Source of the DNA: Neocallimastix lanati (nom. inval.)
Lineage: Eukaryota; Neocallimastigomycota; Neocallimastigomycetes; Neocallimastigales; Neocallimastigaceae
NCBI GenBank assembly: GCA_016946835.1
Contig: JACVTC010000004.1
Location: 1,272,501 to 1,336,500, forward strand
Length of the DNA: 64,000 nucleotides
Reading direction: 5' to 3'
The notes under the pieces: model-generated
Told to the model about the DNA's origin: nothing
The model's database searches: none
Seen by the model: only the letters and a program-made list of their open reading frames with translations
Program-made: the position numbers and the translations under genes
Shown: positions 39,258 through 53,364 of the stretch, piece by piece
Layout of the letters: each line of letters starts with the position of its first letter
How positions within the stretch are numbered: position 1 is the first letter of the stretch

Positions 39258-40801
39258 GTTTTAATATAAACATATATTTAAAAAAGATTTGTAATTAGTT
39301 TATGTGATATATAAAAATTAATTAATTTATAAATAAAACATATTTATATATTTTATATAATATACTAAATAAAAAAGAGAGATTAAATTAAATTTTTTTA
39401 CCTCGAAATATATTAAATCTACTATATTCTTTTTGTCTTCTAAGTTTTTCAAGTTTTTCAAGTTTTTCTTGTTTTTCTTGTTTTTCTTGTTCAATTGTTT
39501 TCTTTAAATCTTCGAAAAAGTCTTTAGGAAGTATATTTTTGGGGAAAGAATGTGGTGTATTGAAATATTTTTCACCATCTAATTTAAAACTACCATTTTG
39601 TATAATGTCCGTAATAATTTTGCTCCAGTGAACATTGGTTCTTAAAGTTTCCATATTACCAATAATAATTAAGGAATTTCGAGCTCGAGTAAGAGAAACA
39701 TTAACTCGATTAGCATTTCTTAAGAATCCAATTTTCCCATCAGATTGAACTGTTGATAAAATAACAATATCATTTTCTTGTCCTTGGTAACTATCGACAG
39801 TATTGACTTGAATATTTTTAAAAATATTAGCTTTCTTTAAAAGTTCTTTAAATCTTTTATCACTTTCTAAATCAATCATTTCATCATAAAATGAAAATAT
39901 ATTGTTACTGCTTCGATATTTAGTCATTTCTAAAAAATCATTTAACGTATCTTCATAATATTCTCTTAATTTCTTTTTAATTAGTGATACTTGAGCACTA
40001 TAAATTGTAATGATAGAAATTCTTTTAGAGAAACAAATATTTGAATAGCAATGTAAAAGTTCATTAATACAATTAATAACAAGTTGAGCTTCTTTTTCAT
40101 TACTTATGGATGAATTATTATTTTGAGTAGTATTCCCTTTTACATTATAAAATACAAGAGGTCCAAATTTTTTATTATCTTTACACCATTCGCCTATCCA
40201 TTCTTTGGATTTAACATTTTCACCATCGGAAATTTTATTATCATAAAATGCTTTATTGGCAAGTCTACTAATATCTGGATGCATACGATATTGAACATTT
40301 AAGAGAGTGAGTTCACTCTTAGATCTTTTATAAATACGTTCAAATAAACTTCTTCCATAATTACATTTTTGTAATTTATCAGATTTAACGGTTGGTGGAA
40401 GTTGTTTAGGATCACCAATTAAAACAACTTGATGAATATTATAAGTGAAAGGAATTAAGGTAGTTAATTCAATTTTTCATTGAAAGATCTTAATTCCTCC
40501 TTACATTCTATAAGAAATAATGGTTCTATTACCTTTATATATGTAGAAATACATTTTCAATATAAAATTATATTTTTAATTATATGTATTAGTTTATTTG
40601 AATACTAATTTTATTATATATATAGATAATTACATCATCGTAATCCTGCATAGAATCATAAGTATCTTTTAGAATAGGAAAACTTTTTCTCCTTACGTCC
40701 GCATATGGATCTTTAGTTAATTTCCAATTATATTGACTTTGTGAACAAGCAAAATAGAAATCTTTGGAATATTTTTTATCTTTATTTTGTGAACTTAACA
40801 T
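39146..40801 (-). pseudogene. Helicase copy B, internal-deletion pseudogene
   Basis: Exon 1 (40634-40801) is intact and matches copy C. Exon 2 begins at 40,532 but after about 22 codons is fused to the middle of exon 3 at about 40,466-40,475, and the first codon after the junction is TAA. The second intron, the Walker A exon and the start of the Walker B exon are gone, about 1.3 kb relative to copy C. Downstream, the GDPKQLPPT, YRMHP, DSYQGQEND and SLTRARN region remains open to a donor at 39,402, and a last exon at 39,146-39,219 is recognisable. The catalytic core is lost. Confidence 0.88.
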
Positions 40802-40892
40802 TTGCTTTTACTAAAATATTTTAATTTATAAAACTTTAAAAAAAAAAAAAAGGATAATTTTTTATCTTTTATATAAATATTTAATAAAAAAG

Positions 40893-40955
40893 GCAGAAGT
40901 ATATGATTGGCACTGAAGCTATGATTGATTCTTTACCAGAAAGTGTCTAAAAATC

Positions 40956-40963
<8 letters not shown>
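40893..40963. repeat. Upstream block shared by helicase copies A and B
   Basis: agaagtatatgattggca with following aagct/aggct, ttaccaraaa and tgtcta matches 35,781-35,850. It lies about 90 bp upstream of the copy B start and about 290 bp upstream of copy A. It is absent in recognisable form from copies C and E. Confidence 0.6.
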
Positions 40964-40986
<23 letters not shown>

Positions 40987-41207
40987 TAAATATATTTATT
41001 AAAATATTTAATAATTATTTGACCAATAATATATTATATTATATAATATTATATTCAAATATCAAATTTTAATATAAATTCTTAATGGACATTAAAAATT
41101 TTAATTTTAAAAAAAAGTTAAGTTTAAGGTCCATAAATTTTAATCTATATATTTTTTAAATTTAAATTAATAATATATTATATATTATAATTAAAAATAA
41201 TAATTAT

Positions 41208-41765
41208 CGATAAGAAAATAACTAGGGTAGGGGTTAATAATAAAATATAATAATTTAATGTATGAAATTAATATATAGAAATTGTATTCTTGTGAAAATA
41301 CGATTATGATTATTAATTTATTAATAATTTAAGTTAATAAAGAAATTATAAATATAATAAAAATATATTAATAATTTAGAACTTTGTTCTATAATAATAA
41401 TAATAATAATAAAATACAAGTAAACTTTTGTTTATTTAGAAGAAGAAAATTAAACAAAAGAAAAAAAAGAGGAAATTTAATAATAAAATATTAATATTAA
41501 TAAATAATTTATATAAAACTAACAAATATAAGTAATAATAAAATGTTTATTAATTATTTGTATTGTTTATAAAATTATTTTATTTTTATTTGTAGTTAAC
41601 ATTAAATATATTAAAAACTATTATTTATATTTAAAGGGTAAATATAAATAATAAAGGTTACTTTACAAGTACTTTAACGAAGTAATAAAGTGGTCTCGTT
41701 TGTATAAAATTTTCTTTATACTAGAGTGTTTGGAAAGAAATTTATCAATTATATTAAATAAAAAA
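41208..41765. repeat. Duplicated non-coding block, copy 1
   Basis: About 560 bp matching 47,569-48,135 through most of its length, including the marked string ttactttacaagtacttt followed by aacgaagtaataaagtgg. It encodes nothing. It lies between helicase copies B and C, and the other copy lies between C and D. Confidence 0.8.
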
Positions 41766-41886
41766 AAATTCAAATAATATAAATATAAAGTAATATAGAT
41801 AATAAAAATTAAATATGAACAAAAAAATATATTATAATCTATAAAATATATATATAAATATATTTAATCGAAAAACTTTTTTTTAC

Positions 41887-42360
<474 letters not shown>

Positions 42361-42535
42361 AATGTTATAATTAAGGTTTTTAAATAGTATATATTTTTAT
42401 TATATAAAATTTTGTTATGAATAAAACATAGGAAAAAAGGAAAAATAAAAATTATACAATAATTTTAAAAGAAAAAAAATAGAACTTTTTCTCTTTATCT
42501 TTTATTTTATATCTTCAAATTTTTTTATTATTATT

Positions 42536-42655
42536 TTTTAATTTTTTATTTTTTTTTAATTTTTTTTTTTTTTTTAATTTTTTTTTTTTTTTTAATTTTT
42601 TATTTTTTTTTAATTTTTTATTTTTTTTTAATTTTTTATTTTTTTTTAATTTTTT
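42536..42655. repeat. T-rich tandem repeat of about 18 bp
   Basis: Six or so units of the type aatttttta with following ttttttttt. The open minus-strand Lys/Leu frame across it is an artefact. Confidence 0.75.
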
Positions 42656-42799
42656 ACTTTTAAAACTATTATTTGTTATTGTTATATTTAAAAAGGTATA
42701 AAATAAACTTTTTTTTTTCAAAATAGTTAAAATAATTTATAAAATAGATATAAATAAATAAATATATATATATATTATTGCTATTTTTACATTGCTTGA

Positions 42800-42955
<156 letters not shown>

Positions 42956-43092
42956 TTTTAATAAAGTATATATATACATTATTAATTTATTTTTTGCAAA
43001 AAATTTCATTTTATTTTATTTTTTTATTTTTTTTTTTTCAAATTATTTATAAAGATATTAAATTAAATTAATATTAAAATATATTTAAAAAT

Positions 43093-45980
43093 TTAAAAAT
43101 TATTTATTCTCATTTTGGAAAAGATTGAATTAATTTGATAAATTTCATCAATTTCTAATATTTTTTTTAAGAAAAAATATAAATATTAATATAAATATAA
43201 ATTTAAAAAAGATTTGTAATTAGTTAATGTGATATTTATACATTTTATATAATATACTAAATAAAAAAGAGAGATTAAATTAAATTTTTTACCTTGAAAC
43301 ATATCAAATGTACTATATTCTTTTTGCATTATAAGTTTTTTATGTTTTTCAAGTTTTTCTTGTTTTTCTTGTTTTTCTTGTTCAATTGTTTTCTTTAAAT
43401 CTTCAAAAAAGTCTTTAGGAAGTATATTTTTGGGGAAAGAATGTGGTGTATTGAAATATTGTTCACCATCTAATTTAAAACTACCATTTAGTAAAATATC
43501 CTTAATAATTTTGTTCCAGTGACCATTGGTACATAAAGTTTTCACATTACCAATAATAATTAAAGAATTTCGAGCTCGGGTAAGAGAAACATTAACTCGA
43601 TTAGCATTTCTTAAGAATCCAATTTTCCCATCAGATCGAACTGTTGATAAAATAACAATATCATTTTCTTGTCCTTGGTAACTATCGACAGTATTGACTT
43701 GAATATTTTTAAAGATATTAGCTTTCTTTAAAAGTTCTTTAAATCTTCTATCACTTTCTAAATCAATCATTTCATCATAAAATGAAAATATATTGTTACT
43801 GCTTCGATATTTAGTCATTTCTAAAAAATCATTTAACGTATCTTCATAATATTCTCTTAATTTCTTTTTAATTAGTGATACTTGAGCATTATAAAATGTA
43901 ATGATAGAAATTCTTTTAGAGAAACAAATATTTGAATAGCTATGTAAGAGTTCGTTAATACAATTAATAACAAGTTGAGCTTCTTCTTCATTACTTATGG
44001 ATGAATTATTATTTTGAGTAGTATTCCCTTTTACATCATAAAATACAAGAGGTCCAAATTTTTTATTATTTTTACACCATTCACCTATCCATTCTTTGGA
44101 TTTAACATTTTCACCATCGAAAATTTTATTATCATAAAATGCTTTATTGGCAAGTCTACTAATATCTGGATGCATACGATATTGAACATTTAAGAGAGTG
44201 AGTTCACTCTTAGATCTTTTATAAATACGTTCAAATAAACTTCTTCCATAATTACATTTTTGTAATTTACCAGATTTAACGGTTGGTGGAAGTTGTTTAG
44301 GATCACCAATTAAAACAATTTGAGGAATATTATAAGTGAAAGGAATTAAGGTAGTTAATTCAGTAGCTTGACATGCTTCATCAATAATTAAAAAACCAAA
44401 TCCTAAATTTTCGATACATCTGTTACCACTACTACATAATGTACAAACAATGACATTGGCTTCCCTTAATTCCTTACTTAATTCATGCTCATCTAAATCA
44501 TTATCAGCACAATATCTAAATGATTTAATATATTCTTTATCTTTTTCTTCTATATAAAAAAAGATATATATGTATATAATAAAAAATTTGTTTATATTAT
44601 TTATATATAATTAATAAAATTTAAATTAATCATCCAAATTTTATTATTTTATATTTGTTATCATTATTTATTATTATCATTATTATTATTTAATATTTCA
44701 TTGATTTACCTTTTTTTAATCTTCTAATAATTTCATCACAAGCATAATTACTTGGAGCACAGACAAGAATTTTTGATTCATTTCCAGTAAGAATATTATA
44801 TTGTAATTCTCGATCAATAATCGCAACAAGTACTGAAGTTTTACCTGTACCAGGTGGACCATGAATTAATGAAATCTTTCTATCTTTAACTTTAGTTAAG
44901 GCAGATGCTTGAGATTCATTTAATTTGTATTCATTAATCACATTTTGTGTAATATTGGTATATTCTGGTCCAAAATATTTTATGCTTCTATTACTTATAT
45001 TGCTAATTTTCCCACTGGTAATAATTTTACAAATAGGTAAGGAAGAATTTTCAACAAAATAATTTAAGGTTCTATATTCTTTTATAATTGCTCCGAAGGA
45101 CATGATATGAATACAAATCCATTGTCCTCTTTCTCTAATAATTTCATATTGAAGTTTCTCAATTTTTTCGCGAGGCATACGGGTCATACAAAATGTATTT
45201 ATTTTATCATCAAGAGATAAGATATTTCCTAAATTTAATGATCTCATTTTTTTAATAAAATCATCATCATCATCATTATTTTCAGAATCAGAACTATCTA
45301 AAGAAAAAGTAGATTCATCACTGTTATTGTCTTTTACTATACTATCAGATTTTCTGTAAAACATAAGGGTATCAAAGTATATAGTTTTGAAATCATCACT
45401 AATTTTTGCTAAATAAAGTAAATCATTCCTTTTTATTTCACCAGAAGATCTTGGTTCTTTATATTTTCTTTTTTTATTATGGATAAAATCCATTCCATCA
45501 TATCCAGATAAAAAATAGTAAGGCATAACAATTTTTAAATAATAGGTAGGATTATCAAATAGAAGCAATGAATCATTATTACTTTTAAAAGCTTTTATAT
45601 CAACTTTAACAGCAAGCGCTTTGAAGTTTATTTTTTTCTCATTCAATTTTTCATTGAAAGATCTTAATTCTTCTTTACATTCTATATGAAATAATGGTTC
45701 TATTACCTTTATATATGTAAAAATACATTTTCAATATAAAATTATAATTTTAATTATATTTATATATATTAATTTATTTAATACTAATTTTATTATATAT
45801 ATAGATAATTACATCATCGTAATCCTGCATAGAATCATAAGTATCTTTTAGAATAGGAAAACTTTTTCTCCTTACGTCCGAATATGGATCTTTAGTTAAT
45901 TTCCAATTATATGGACTTTGTGAGCAAGCAAAATAGAAATCTTTGGAATCTTTTTTATTTTTATCTTGTGAACTTAACAT
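43093..45980 (-). CDS. UPF1/SEN1-like SF1B helicase, copy C, intact
   Basis: Four exons (45813-45980, 44710-45706, 43293-44549, 43093-43154) sum to 2,484 nt, 827 residues, with phases 0, 1 and 1 closing exactly. There is a divergent N-terminal region (residues 1-180), an acidic Asp/Ser linker, then the helicase core: QASAL near 325, Walker A GPPGTGKT at about 339-346, CAPSNYACDE, DEACQ at about 445-449, GDPKQLPPT, YRMHP at about 514, DSYQGQEND near 675 and SLTRARN. A Lys/Glu-rich tail follows. This is the SF1B UPF1/SEN1/IGHMBP2 group, acting on RNA or RNA-DNA hybrids. No Cys/His or other targeting domain is seen, so the specific role is unknown. It serves as the reference for the four other copies here. 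Confidence 0.87.
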
Positions 45981-46029
45981 TTTTTATTTTATTAATTATT
46001 AATAATGTGGTAAAAAGTAGAGAATATTG

Positions 46030-46060
<31 letters not shown>

Positions 46061-46627
46061 TATTTAATTTTTATAAAAAGTTAATATATTACTATAATAA
46101 TTTATTTAGCAAAAAAAAAAAAAAAATGAATAATTTATTTTCTTTTTATATAAATAAAAATAATAGAATATTATATATATTTAAATTTTAAATTTAATAT
46201 TTTTTTTTTTTAATTATAAAAATATTTAATAATTATTTTTATATAATAATATAATATATTATATTATATTATATTATATTATTATATATTTTATTATATT
46301 ATATTATATTATATTCAAATAACAAAATTTAATATAAACTACGTGTTGGACATTAATAATATAAAATAATTATTATACTATAATTTAATAATTAAAAATT
46401 CTGTATATCTCATATGTCTATTTTTTTTTTTTTTTTTAAATTTAAATAAATATACAATTAAATATATTATTAAAAAATATAGTTTAATTTTATTATAAAT
46501 AAAAAAAAAAAAAAAAAAAAAAATACAAGAATCAAATAATAAAATAATAAAGCAATTAAAATAATAAAAGTTAAATAAGAATAAAAAATGCATTATATCA
46601 ATAAAGAAAAGTGTATAAAAATATATA
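45981..46627. other. Upstream flank of helicase copy C
   Basis: A/T-rich with TATTATA runs and the ttggacatta string found upstream of copies A and B. No gene is seen. Confidence 0.5.
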
Positions 46628-47055
46628 TTTTCGATAACAGTTCATGCCAAGTTTGAATGTAGAATATTCATAATATCAAAAATTATAAATTCCTTTCGTT
46701 TAACAACTAGTGTAGCATATTTACTGATTTCAAAGGTCATTTCATTTTTTGATACCCCATATCGTAAGTATTATTTAAAAGTTAACAAAAGAGAATTTCG
46801 TATAGACCAATAAGGCAATATCGTCAGCAAATAAGTCACTTCATCATTTTTTTTTCTTTCAATAATTATAGCATTTCTTAGATTTATCAAAATATGTCAT
46901 TGATAAATATTTTAATTAAAATAAGTACTAAAAGACATCCTTGGTGAACACCACTATGTATTGGTGTATTAGAAATTCTTTTTATAAATTATCTTAAAAT
47001 TTATATGAACTTTCGAAGTAAGGAATAAATTTTAATAATTATTAAGAAATTTCTA
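46628..47055 (-). mobile_element. LINE reverse transcriptase fragment (copy C flank)
   Basis: On the minus strand, from high to low coordinate: NTPIHSGVHQGCLL, a variant of the GVHQGxxLSP motif; a FIND patch; LFADDIALL with the catalytic Asp pair; KNEMTFEISKYATLVV; and a HSNLA/FKLG-type patch. Stops and frame changes break it. This is the clearest of the three LINE scraps in the window and belongs with the copies at 25.8 and 37.1 kb. Confidence 0.78.
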
Positions 47056-47568
47056 GATATAATAAATATTAATGTTACTGGATAAATTCTGTAATTTTTT
47101 TTTTTTTAATCGAAATTATTGCAAACTTTAATTTTATTTATTTATTTATTTATTTATTTATTAATTACAGGAATATTTTTTTTTAAAATAAATACAGAAT
47201 AAATAAAAAAAATAAATATTATTTGTCCAATTTGAACATAATAATTATAAATAGTAATGTGAAATAAAAGTAATATTCAAAATAAAGTTAGCCTGTCTTA
47301 TTTTCATTTTCAACGTTAATGTTCCTAGTTAGTTTGTGTTTATTCCATTGGAATAGCAATTCTTATTGAATACAGACCATTTGTTACAACCATCAGAATC
47401 AGTACTTGATTCTATATTATTCATACAGTGTTTACATTACTGTTTAATATCTAGCAATATTTGGTAATAACAAAAAATTTTCCATAAAGAATTTCAAATC
47501 GAGAATTACTATTTTTTCTATATCAAAAAATTTCTTTGATATTTCCTATTTTTTTTTTTTTGTATAAA
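47056..47568 (-). other. Unidentified coding-like patch
   Basis: A less A/T-biased block (about 47,285-47,520) reads on the minus strand as a short Cys-containing stretch, STDSDGCNKWSVFNKNC, with stops close by. I cannot place it. It may be an exon remnant of a secreted protein or more LINE debris. Confidence 0.25.
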
Positions 47569-48135
47569 TGATAAGAAAATAACTAATTTAATAATAAAAT
47601 ATAATATTTTAATGTATGAAAAATTAATGTATAATTCTCATGAAATATAGTTATAATTTTATTAATAATTTAAGTTAATTAAGAAGTTATAAATAAATTA
47701 ATATATTTATAATAGTAAATATATTAAATTGTAAAAATAATTTAAAACTCTGTTCTATAATAATAATAATAAAATACAAGTAAATTTTTGTTTATGAAGA
47801 GAAGTAAACAAAAGAAAAGAAAGAGGAAATTTAATAATGAAATATTAATATTAATAAATAATATATATAAAACTAACTAGTATAATTAATAATGCATGTA
47901 TATTAGTTATTAGTGTTGTTTATAATATAAAATTATTTTATTTTTATTTGTAGTTTACGTTAAATATATTAAAAACTATTATTTATATTTAAAGTAAATA
48001 TTAATAATAAAGGTTACTTTACAAGTACTTTAACGAAGTAATAAAGTGGTCTCGCTTGCCTGTATAAATTTTTCTTTAATAAAGTAGAGTATTTGGAGAG
48101 AAATTATCAATATCTATAATTATATTAAATTATAA
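47569..48135. repeat. Duplicated non-coding block, copy 2
   Basis: Partner of 41,208-41,765 with the same order of landmarks and scattered small indels. It lies upstream of helicase copy C's LINE flank and downstream of copy D. Confidence 0.8.
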
Positions 48136-48821
48136 TAATAATAACAAATGTCAAAATTTGTAAATATGGAAATTTATAAATATGTATAAAATATATTTTA
48201 GATTTATAAGAACCATATTTTTTAGATAAATATATTATTTTAAGAAAGAATATATTCACAATATATTATTTTATTTAAAAAAAAAAAAAAAAACAATAAT
48301 AATAAATATAAAATTATAAAATTAATAAATTAAATAAAATTGATAATGTCCAGTAATAATTATTATAATTTAGGTTTTTAAATAGTAAATATTTTATTAT
48401 ATAAATAAATTAAAAAAAAAATGTATAAAACATATTTTAGATTTGCAAGAACCAAATCTTTTAATATAAATATATTAATTTAAACAATACATTCACAATA
48501 TATTATTATTATATTTTATAAAAAAAAAAATAAATTAAAATTAATATTGTCCATTAATAATTATTATAATTAAGGTTTTTAAAGATTATTTATTTTTAAA
48601 ATAAATATTTGTAATAAATAAATAAATAAATAATAAAAAAAAAAGAGGAAAAATAAAATATACAATTAATTAATAATTTTATTTGAAAAAATAGATCTTT
48701 TATTTTTTATTTTTCATTTTTCATTTTTTTTATTTTTTTTTTTTATTTTTTATTTTTTTTTATTTTTTATTTTTTTTTATTTTTTTATTTTTTTATTTTT
48801 TTATATACCATTTTTTTCACT

Positions 48822-50901
48822 CTTGTCCTTGGAAATTATCGACAGTATTGACTTGAATATTAAAAATATTAGCTTTCTTTAAAAGTTCATAAATGTTGAA
48901 TCATTACCTAAATTAATCATTTCATCATAAAATGAAAATATCTTATTTCTGCTTCAATATTTGATCATTTCTAAAAAATCATTTAACGTATCATTATAAT
49001 TTTTTCTTAATTTCTCTTTAATTAATGATATTTGAGCATTAAAATATGTAATGATAGAAATTCTTTTAGAGAAACAAATATTTGAATAGCTATGTAAAAG
49101 TTCATTAATACAATTAATAACAAGTTGAGCTTCTTTTTCATTACTTATGGATGAATTATTATTTTGAGTAGTATTCCCTTTTACATCATAAAATACAAGA
49201 GGTCCAAAAATTTTATTATCTTTATACCATTCACCTATTCATTCATCGGATTTAACATTTTCACCATTGGAAATTTTATTATCATAAAATGCTTTATTGG
49301 CAAGTCTACTAACATCAGGATGCATACGATATTGAATATTTAAAAGAGTGAGTTTACTCTAAGATCTTTTATAAATACGTTAAAATAAACTTCTACCATA
49401 ATTACATTGATTTAATTTATCAAATTTAACGATTGGTGGAAGTTATTTAGAATCACCAATTAAAACAACTTGAGGAATAATATAAATGAAAGGAATTAAA
49501 ATAATTAATTCAGTAGCTTGACATGCTTCATCAATAATTAAAAAACCAAATCCTATATTTTTGATACATCTGTTACCACTACTACATAATGTACAATGAC
49601 ATTGACTTCCTTTAATTCCATACTTAATTCATGCTCATCTAAATCATTATCAGCACAATATCTAAATGATTTAATTATCTTTTTCTCTATATAATAAAAG
49701 TAATATATAACAAAAAATATGTATAAATTATCTATATATAATTAATAATATTTATATTAATAATTCAACTTTTATTATTTTGTATTTATTATTATTTTTA
49801 TTTTTATTATTATCAATATTATTATTTATTTATTATTTTTATTTTGAATTTATTATTATTATTATTTATTATTTTATTAATTTACCTTTTTTTATCCTCT
49901 AATAATTTTATCACAAGCATAATTATTTGGAGCACAGACAAGAATTTTTGAATCATTTCCAGTAAGATTATTAAAGTGTAATTCTCGATCAATAATCGCA
50001 ACAAGTACTGAAGTTTTACTTGTACCAGGTAGACCATGAATTAATGATATCACTCTACCTTTAACTTTACATAAAGCAGATGCTTGAGATTTATTTAATT
50101 TATATAGCTTTTAATCACACTTTTTGTAATATTGGTATATTCTGGTCCAATATTACAAAAAGTGTGATTAATGATACTATCAATTTTTCCACTGATAAAA
50201 ATTTTACAAATAGGTAAGGAAGAATTTTCAACTAAATAATTTAAGGTTCTATATTCTTTTAAAATTGCTCTGAAGGACATAAGATGAATACAAATCCATT
50301 ATCCTCTTTCTTTAATAATTTCATATTGAAGTCTATCAATTTTTTCAGAGGATATACAGGTCATGCAAATTATATTTAATTTATCATCAGGAGATATAGT
50401 GTTTCATAAATTTAATGATCTCATTTTTTTAATAAAATCATCATCAACATCATCATCATCAAAATCAGAACTATCTAAAAAAAATTAGATTCATCGTTTT
50501 TTCACTTAAAAGCTTTTATATCAACATTAACAGCATGAGCTTTGAAATTTATGTTTTTCTCATTCAATTTTTTATTGAAAGATTTTAATTATTCATTACA
50601 TTTTATATGAAATAATGTTTCTATTGCTAATGTATATTTATAAATATATTTTCAATATAAAATTTTATTTTTAATTATAATTGTATATATGAGTTTATTT
50701 AATACTAATTTTATTAGATATATAGATGATTACATTATCGTACTCCTGCATAGAATGATAAGTATCTTTTATAATAGAAAAAAAAATTCCCTTATATCAG
50801 AATATGAATTTGAAGTTAATTTCTAACTATAAGGACTTTGTGAACATGAAAAATAGAAATCTTTGAAGTCTTTTTTATCTTTATTTTTAGAACTTAAACA
50901 T
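48822..50901 (-). pseudogene. Helicase copy D, decayed pseudogene
   Basis: Recognisable pieces of all three large exons occur in order (about 50,705-50,901; 49,890-50,635; 48,822-49,690). They carry many stops: exon 1 stops at its fourth codon, and the DEACQ and YRMHP regions are frame-broken. About 270 bp before the acidic linker are deleted near 50,500, and the gene ends abruptly after the DSYQGQ region at 48,822, so the last third is missing. A 23-bp inverted repeat at 50,113-50,169 has replaced ancestral sequence. It is the oldest-looking member of the array. Confidence 0.88.
50113..50169. repeat. Perfect 23-bp inverted repeat in pseudogene D
   Basis: Arms 50,113-50,135 and 50,147-50,169 are exact reverse complements with an 11-nt loop. 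In copies A, C and E only the left arm region is present; the right side there has the ancestral sequence. Confidence 0.9.
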
Positions 50902-51690
50902 TTTTTTATTAACTATTAATAATAATGTAAAAAGTAGTGAATATATATATATATATAATTTTTATTTTTATTTTTATTTTTATTTTTTTTAAACTTTTAT
51001 AAAAAGTTAATATGTAATTATTAATTTAATTATATAATACTTTCAAAAAAAAAATTGGATAATTTATTTTTTTTATATATACACAATATGTATATATATA
51101 TTTTTAAAAAAATTTTAAAGCTTATTTTTTTTTTTTTTTTATATTATAATATTATATTCAAATATCAAACTTTAATATAAACAATAATTTAATAATACAA
51201 ATTTCTGGACTTTATGTTTTTGTTTTTTTGTTTTGTTTTTGTTTTTTCGTTTTTTTGGTATTTTTTTTTTTTTTAAATTTAAAAAAAAAAATATTATTAA
51301 AAATATAATAAAAAATAAAAAAAAAATAAAGAAAATAAAATATTCCATTTTAACAATAAAGAAATTAATTTTGATAATAAAAATTAAATAGGAATAAAAA
51401 ATTTATTTTATCAATAAAATAAAAATAAATATATATGTATTCGGTAGACGGTTCATGGTTTTAATATCATTGTATAGTTTATTCAGAGTACTTTCAGAAA
51501 ATGTATTAGATTTTTGAATTTAAAGTTGCGTCAGATTTTTAATTTATAATTTTAGTATTGTTTGTAATTGAATTTTTTATTAATTACTTTTTGTCATGAG
51601 CAACATGACATCGAGAAATAATTAATAAAATATATTGAACAATATTATTATTCTGAAGCGTTATTTTGTAAAGTGATGTCAAATGATTTA
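50902..51690. other. Upstream flank of pseudogene D
   Basis: A/T-rich. It retains the gacggttcatg string near 51,450 that marks the LINE scrap beginning near 37,142, and then departs from it. No gene is seen. Confidence 0.4.
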
Positions 51691-52160
51691 AAAATAAATT
51701 GCAATTACCTTATTTAACAATCCTAATTCCGGAAGATTCCATACCAGTAAATAATTTAAATAATCTTTAAGGGCAAAAGGAAAATCTTCTTCTCTTTTTG
51801 CCTTTACTTTATTTAATATATTCATCTATTGTGACATATCATTTTCAGCCACTTCATATTCTCCTCTTAAATAACTTATAATTGCAAAAGAGTATTCATT
51901 CCAATTATATCTTCATGAATTTTTTTATTTATGGTATTTTTGTTAATATAACGGACTTTTGTAATTTTTTTTTTTTTTAAATTCTTTTAGATCATATGCA
52001 GCTGTTTTCTTTTCATACTTTTGTTTTTTATATACTACATCTGTAGTTAAATATTCCTCCAAATCATTTTCTCTGAGGATGTCCTTTAAACTATCATATC
52101 ATATTTTAAAAAATTTTCCACACAATATGACTTCCTTTTTGAAAGTAATTAAGTGGTTCA
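51690..52160 (-). pseudogene. Unidentified decayed coding region
   Basis: Minus-strand reading, with several stops and two frame changes, gives protein-like stretches such as NDLEEYLTTDVVYKKQKYEK, YLRGEYEVAENDMSQ and EEDFPFALKDYLNYLL. Charged and aromatic residue spacing is coding-like. I do not recognise the family. A Gag-type structural protein of an LTR element or a host gene fragment are both possible. Confidence 0.4.
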
Positions 52161-52869
52161 TTCGATAAATTTTTAATTTAAAATTAATATTATAATGACT
52201 ATAATAGATTCAATAATTATATAGTTATTCTACAATTTTAAATTTTAATATTTCGTTAAAATTTCATTAAAACTTTAAAATGCCAATGTTCGCATAAGAA
52301 AAAATAAATAGATTATAAATAACGTAATAATTAATAATAGAAAACAAATTAATTTAGGATTATACGTTTTATAAAAAAAAAAAAGATTTTTATTAACAAT
52401 AAAAAATAATATAAAATTACATTTAAATTTATTTATTACTAAACTATAAACTAAACTATCTTTATATTATCTAATTTTATTATTTTGTTTATTATTATAT
52501 TTGAATTTTTTTTTTATTATTACAGGATTCTATTCTTGCTTTTACACCTATTTATACTTTTAGCAAAGTTAAAGTTGGTGGCATTTTAAGAATATTTTAG
52601 AATAAAATAAAATATTTATATTGAATTAAAATTAATAATATAGTTTTAATTATTATTTTAATGAATAATTAATTCATATTATTATATTATTTTATGTGAA
52701 TCCATACACATGATATCTAATAATTTACATTTAATTATTGATTAATATAAATAATGTTAATTTACATTTTAATTTCAGTTTTTTAAATATATATTTATTA
52801 TTTATATTTTAATAAGATATATGATAATTTCATTTATTTTTTAAATAGTGCAAAAAAATTTTAGTTTAT

Positions 52870-53002
52870 ATTTATAATTATTTATTATAAGGTTTTTAAA
52901 AATTCATTTTAAAATCAAAACATATTTAATAATTTTAAAAATTTGATATTTCCATCTTCGGAAAAGATTGAATTAATTTGATTAAATTCATTAATATCTA
53001 TT

Positions 53003-53034
<32 letters not shown>

Positions 53035-53332
53035 TAAGTATTAAATATAAATTTAAAAAACATTTATAATTAGTAAATATGATATATTAAAATTAATTTA
53101 TTAATAATACATATTAATATAAAAATATGGAACTCTAAAAAAATAAAAAAAAAAAATTAATTGAATTTTTTACCTTTTAATACTTTAATTATATCAAGTT
53201 ATTTATAATTATTTATTATAAGGTTTTTAAAAATTCATTTTAAAATCAAAACATATTTAATAATTTTAAAAATTTGATATTTTCATCTTCGGAAAAGATT
53301 GAATTAATTTGATTAAATTCATTAATATCTAT

Positions 53333-53364
<32 letters not shown>

